Below are positions 61,064 to 64,000 of a stretch of 64,000 bases of DNA, piece by piece. A program made the position numbers and the translations under genes. Below the pieces are notes generated by a model that worked only from the letters and a program-made list of their open reading frames with translations, had not been told where the DNA came from and ran no database searches. Source of the stretch: Marinoscillum luteum (GTDB lineage: Bacteria > Bacteroidota > Bacteroidia > Cytophagales > Cyclobacteriaceae); the NCBI RefSeq assembly GCF_044005705.1, contig NZ_JBIPKE010000017.1:1-64000 (forward strand). Direction: 5' to 3'. The first letter of the stretch is position 1. Every line of letters starts with the position of its first letter.

Positions 61064-62173
61064 ATGAAGCAACCAGAAAGAAAAAAAGCCCTCCTGCTAT
61101 TAGAGGACGGTTCTCTCTTTGAAGGATATTCGATAGGGAAAACCGGTACTTCCGGAGGCGAAATATGTTTTAACACAGGAATGACCGGTTATCAGGAGAT
61201 CTACACAGATCCTTCCTACTACGGTCAGATCATTGTGAATACCACACCACACATAGGAAACTATGGAGTTCATGTAGATGAAGATGAGTCTGCGCACCCG
61301 ATGATCAAGGGATTGGTGGTGAATGACTTCACCCATCAATATAGCCGCAAGACAGCTTCTGAAGGTCTCCATGAATATCTGGAAAAGCACAACACTGTTG
61401 GTATCACAGATGTGGATACAAGAATGTTGGTAAGACATATTCGCACCAAGGGCGCCATGAATGCAGTGATCACCTCAGAGATTTTTGATCTGGATGCGTT
61501 GAAAACGAAGCTGAGTGAGGTGCCTAGCATGGAATCGTTGGAGCTTTCCAGCGTGGTAACCACCAAAGCGCCTTATGAAGTCGGTCAGGAAAATACAGGC
61601 TTGCGAATTGCCGTCATGGATTTCGGGATCAAAAGATCCATTCTGAAGAATTTTGTAGAGCGTGATTGTCATTGCAAGGTATTTCCTGCGAATGCTACCC
61701 TCTCTGAAATGGAAGCGTGGAACCCTGACGGTTACTTTCTGTCTAATGGCCCTGGAGATCCTGCGGCTATGGACTACGCCGTGGAGACTGTGAAAGGCAT
61801 ATTGGCGAAAGATTACCCCATTTTTGGTATATGTCTGGGCAATCAGCTTCTGGCCAGGGCGGTGGATATAGATACCTTTAAAATGCACCATGGCCACAGA
61901 GGACTTAACCATCCCGTGAAAAATTTGCAAACAGGAAAGAGCGAAGTGACTTCACAGAATCACGGTTTTTCGGTGAACATGGACTCTTTAAAAAACTCAA
62001 CAACAGCAGAACTTACCCATCTCGATCTAAATGATAATACTGTAGAAGGACTAAGGTTGGTCAATAAGCCAGCTTTCTCCGTGCAGTATCATCCAGAATC
62101 ATCCCCAGGACCCCATGATTCTGCCTATCTATTTGACGATTTTATACAACTAATTAAAGATCAGAAATCATGA
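61064..62173 (+). CDS. carA: Carbamoyl-phosphate synthase small subunit
   Basis: 369 aa. N-terminal CPSase domain (LLLEDGSLFEGYSIGKTG; FNTGMTGYQEIYTDPSY) and C-terminal glutaminase with the nucleophile Cys257 in FGICLGNQL and the His-Glu pair in QYHPESSPGPHD. It supplies ammonia from glutamine for carbamoyl phosphate in arginine and pyrimidine synthesis. carB is not adjacent. The ATG was chosen over a GTG 30 nt upstream, which lies before the -7 element. It overlaps eno by 4 bp. Confidence 0.97.
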   Translation: MKQPERKKALLLLEDGSLFEGYSIGKTGTSGGEICFNTGMTGYQEIYTDPSYYGQIIVNTTPHIGNYGVHVDEDESAHPMIKGLVVNDFTHQYSRKTASEGLHEYLEKHNTVGITDVDTRMLVRHIRTKGAMNAVITSEIFDLDALKTKLSEVPSMESLELSSVVTTKAPYEVGQENTGLRIAVMDFGIKRSILKNFVERDCHCKVFPANATLSEMEAWNPDGYFLSNGPGDPAAMDYAVETVKGILAKDYPIFGICLGNQLLARAVDIDTFKMHHGHRGLNHPVKNLQTGKSEVTSQNHGFSVNMDSLKNSTTAELTHLDLNDNTVEGLRLVNKPAFSVQYHPESSPGPHDSAYLFDDFIQLIKDQKS

Positions 62174-63450
62174 GTATTATTGAAAGTGTACATGCAAGAC
62201 AGATTCTAGACTCCAGAGGTAATCCTACGGTGGAAGTAGACGTCTATACGGAAAATGGTTTTATGGGCCGTGCAGCTGTTCCTTCTGGAGCATCTACGGG
62301 CGAGCATGAGGCTGTCGAGTTACGCGATGGGGATAAGTCCAAGTATTTGGGAAAAGGTGTTTTGAAGGCAGTGGAAAATGTGAATGAGCACATTGCCCCT
62401 GAGATTGTAGGCATCTCGGTATTTGAGCAGAAGCTGATAGATGATGTGATGATTGAGCTGGATGGCACGCATAACAAGAGTAAGCTGGGAGCTAATGCTA
62501 TCCTTGGTGTTTCTTTGGCTGTAGCCAAAGCGGCAGCTGAGGAGTCTGGGCAGTCACTTTATCGTTATTTGGGAGGGGTGAATGCACACGTTCTTCCTGT
62601 ACCTATGATGAACATCATCAATGGTGGATCGCACTCGGATGCACCGATTGCATTTCAGGAATTTATGATCCGACCTGTAGGAGCTCCTTCTTTCAGCGAA
62701 GCTTTGCGAATGGGTGCTGAGGTATTCCACAACCTGAAAAGCATCATTAAGGATAAAGGATTGAGTACTGCTGTGGGTGATGAGGGTGGATTTGCACCTA
62801 ATTTCTCAGGTGGTACAGAGGAAGCATTGGATGCTGTATTGAAGGCGATTGATAAAGCTGGTTACAAGGCTGGTAAAGACATCACTATTGCGATGGACTG
62901 TGCTTCTTCAGAGTTTTTTGAAGGTGGAAAATACAACTACGCCAAGTTTGAAGGAGAGAGCGGTAAAGTGCGTACCAGCGCTGAGCAGGTAGACTACCTG
63001 GCCTCTTTGGTAGAGAAGTATCCAATCGACAGTATCGAGGATGGATGTGATGAAAACGACTGGGAAGGCTGGAAACTCCTCACTGAGAAAATTGGTAGCA
63101 AGTGCCAGTTGGTAGGTGATGATCTATTGGTTACCAATGTGAAATTTCTTGAAAAAGGAATCAAGGAGAAGGCTGCCAATTCTATCCTGATTAAAGTAAA
63201 TCAGATTGGAACTTTGTCAGAAACTTTCGCAGCAATTGAAATGGCTCATAAAGCCGGATGGACTGCAGTGGTTTCTCACAGATCAGGAGAGACAGAAGAC
63301 AACACCATCGCTGACATTTCCGTGGCATTGAACACTGGCCAGATCAAAACAGGATCTATGTCAAGGTCTGACAGAATGGCTAAGTACAATCAGTTGTTGA
63401 GAATAGAAGAGGAACTGGGCGAGATGGCCAAGTACCCAACAGCTAAATAA
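62170..63450 (+). CDS. eno: Enolase
   Basis: 426 aa. ILDSRGNPTVEVDVYTENG, GDEGGFAPN, the metal site SIEDGCDENDWEGW and GDDLLVTN, and catalytic Lys in ILIKVNQIGTLSE. Converts 2-phosphoglycerate to phosphoenolpyruvate. Coupled to carA by ATGA. Confidence 0.99.
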   Translation: MSIIESVHARQILDSRGNPTVEVDVYTENGFMGRAAVPSGASTGEHEAVELRDGDKSKYLGKGVLKAVENVNEHIAPEIVGISVFEQKLIDDVMIELDGTHNKSKLGANAILGVSLAVAKAAAEESGQSLYRYLGGVNAHVLPVPMMNIINGGSHSDAPIAFQEFMIRPVGAPSFSEALRMGAEVFHNLKSIIKDKGLSTAVGDEGGFAPNFSGGTEEALDAVLKAIDKAGYKAGKDITIAMDCASSEFFEGGKYNYAKFEGESGKVRTSAEQVDYLASLVEKYPIDSIEDGCDENDWEGWKLLTEKIGSKCQLVGDDLLVTNVKFLEKGIKEKAANSILIKVNQIGTLSETFAAIEMAHKAGWTAVVSHRSGETEDNTIADISVALNTGQIKTGSMSRSDRMAKYNQLLRIEEELGEMAKYPTAK

Positions 63451-63500
63451 ACATAGATGAGTGGGCCTTTGAGCCCCTTTCTGACATTCAAAAACTAAAA

Positions 63501-63549
63501 GAGTTGAACTGCCGTTCTTTATGAAGGATGGAATTCAGCTCTTTTTTTT
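63501..63549 (+). terminator. Terminator after eno
   Basis: Outer stem GAGTTGAA/TTCAGCTC (one G-U pair) encloses a partly paired 25-nt loop and is followed by eight T. The 3' end of the T-run leads into the next promoter element. Confidence 0.75.
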
Positions 63550-63556
63550 ATCTTTA
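63549..63556 (+). promoter_or_regulatory. -7-like element (TATCTTTA) for the divIC-like gene
   Basis: One mismatch to TAnnTTTG, 9 nt before the ATG. If used, the leader would be only a few nucleotides. No convincing -33 element; the site overlaps the end of the eno terminator. Confidence 0.35.
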
Positions 63557-63565
63557 AGTCCAACT

Positions 63566-63868
63566 ATGAAGCGCTTCTACGAAAAAGTACCCCGGATATT
63601 CAAGAACTTCTATTTCTTATCTGCGTTATTCTTCCTCATCTGGATGCTTTTTTTTGATTCCAACGACATTATTACTCAAATCAAACTAGGGCATAAGCAA
63701 GCCGAGTTAGAGAATGCAAAGGAGTTTTATGAGCACAAAATCGTGGAAGTGAAAAATGATCGTGAGGCACTCCTCAATAACAAGGAGCTGCTTGAAAAGC
63801 TGGCCCGCGAAAAGTATCTGATGAAAAAAGAGTCTGAGGATCTATACATCATTGTAGAGGAAGAATGA
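63566..63868 (+). CDS. Septum formation initiator (DivIC/FtsB family)
   Basis: 100 aa. A short basic N-terminus, one membrane helix (FYFLSALFFLIWMLFFDSND), a coiled coil with LGHKQAELENAKEFYEHKIVEVKNDREALLNN, and the family ending LARKYLMKKESED-like (LAREKYLMKKESEDLYII). Acts in the divisome with FtsL and FtsQ. The ATG used fits the helix position; an in-frame ATG at 63521 is inside the eno terminator. It overlaps the next gene by 4 bp. Confidence 0.9.
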   Translation: MKRFYEKVPRIFKNFYFLSALFFLIWMLFFDSNDIITQIKLGHKQAELENAKEFYEHKIVEVKNDREALLNNKELLEKLAREKYLMKKESEDLYIIVEEE

Positions 63869-64000
63869 AGATTAAATTTTACCTGGGTTTTTTCTTACTA
63901 TTAGGGATTACCCTATCACACGCCCAGTATCGGCAGTCGAGCCGTAGTGGCGGATTATCTGATAAAATTTATTTTGGTGGCGGAGGTGGTTTCAGTGGGG
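63865..64000 (+). CDS. Exported protein, start only (3'-partial)
   Basis: Starts in an ATGA overlap with the previous stop. The 45 visible codons encode a signal peptide (KIKFYLGFFLLLGITLSHAQ, cleavage likely after HAQ) followed by YRQSSRSGGLSDKIYFGGGG, which resembles the first strand of an outer membrane beta-barrel. The rest is beyond the window. Confidence 0.75.
   Translation, partial: MKIKFYLGFFLLLGITLSHAQYRQSSRSGGLSDKIYFGGGGGFSG

Noticed and set aside
1..64000. Mobile elements, CRISPR arrays, prophage, rRNA
   Set aside because: No transposase, integrase, repeat array or rRNA sequence was recognised in either strand.

Overview
This window is a chromosomal segment of a Bacteroidota bacterium, most likely of the order Cytophagales (inference). 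Supporting signs are a PKD-repeat protein ending in a type IX secretion (T9SS) sorting domain, promoters of the Bacteroidota type (TTTG, then 18-21 bp, then TAnnTTTG), very few Shine-Dalgarno sequences, ribosomal proteins with extended tails (L22, S3, L17), and a single tuf gene located next to tRNAs and secE. There is no rRNA, CRISPR array, insertion sequence or sign of a prophage. Nearly all reading frames are intact and tightly packed.

Layout. 1-3.5 kb: the 3' end of a secreted PKD/T9SS protein, then an Lrp-type regulator coupled to a phosphoribosyltransferase. 3.6-14.2 kb, minus strand: an unrecognised kinase-like protein, a GT-B glycosyltransferase, an NtrY/NtrC-like two-component pair (sigma-54 dependent), and a TetR-ABC-HlyD-TolC export cassette whose ABC subunit has lost most catalytic motifs of its ATPase domain. 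14.2-14.56 kb: a busy divergent intergenic region with a probable TetR operator, a candidate small RNA with promoter and terminator, and a sigma-54-like element. 14.56-18 kb, plus strand: a second tripartite efflux set (adaptor, canonical MacB/LolD-type ATPase, TolC) with no permease. 18-30.3 kb: envelope and housekeeping genes (LpxH, FtsH, RsfS, BirA, AhcY, two glycosyltransferases, an ECF sigma/anti-sigma pair, Gmk, NadD, Frr, PyrH, a biotin carrier protein).

30.4-61 kb is the translation/transcription core: tRNA-Tyr/Gly/Thr-tuf, tRNA-Trp-secE-nusG-rplKAJL-rpoBC, a DUF3467 gene, rpsL-rpsG-fusA-rpsJ with a terminator, then one unbroken S10-spc-alpha run from rplC to rplQ with at least one internal promoter before rpsH. 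It is followed by carA-eno (4-bp overlap), a DivIC/FtsB-like division protein and the start of a secreted protein cut by the window edge.

The core region is ordinary and conserved. The accessory interest lies in 3.6-18 kb: two export machines flank one regulatory intergenic region, one probably under TetR control and the other possibly under the sigma-54 two-component system encoded next door. Three co-directional genes (tolC, lpxH, the GT4 gene) begin within 0-18 nt of an apparent intrinsic terminator. No clearly new multi-gene system could be demonstrated from sequence alone; the degenerate ABC exporter and the candidate small RNA are the best leads.
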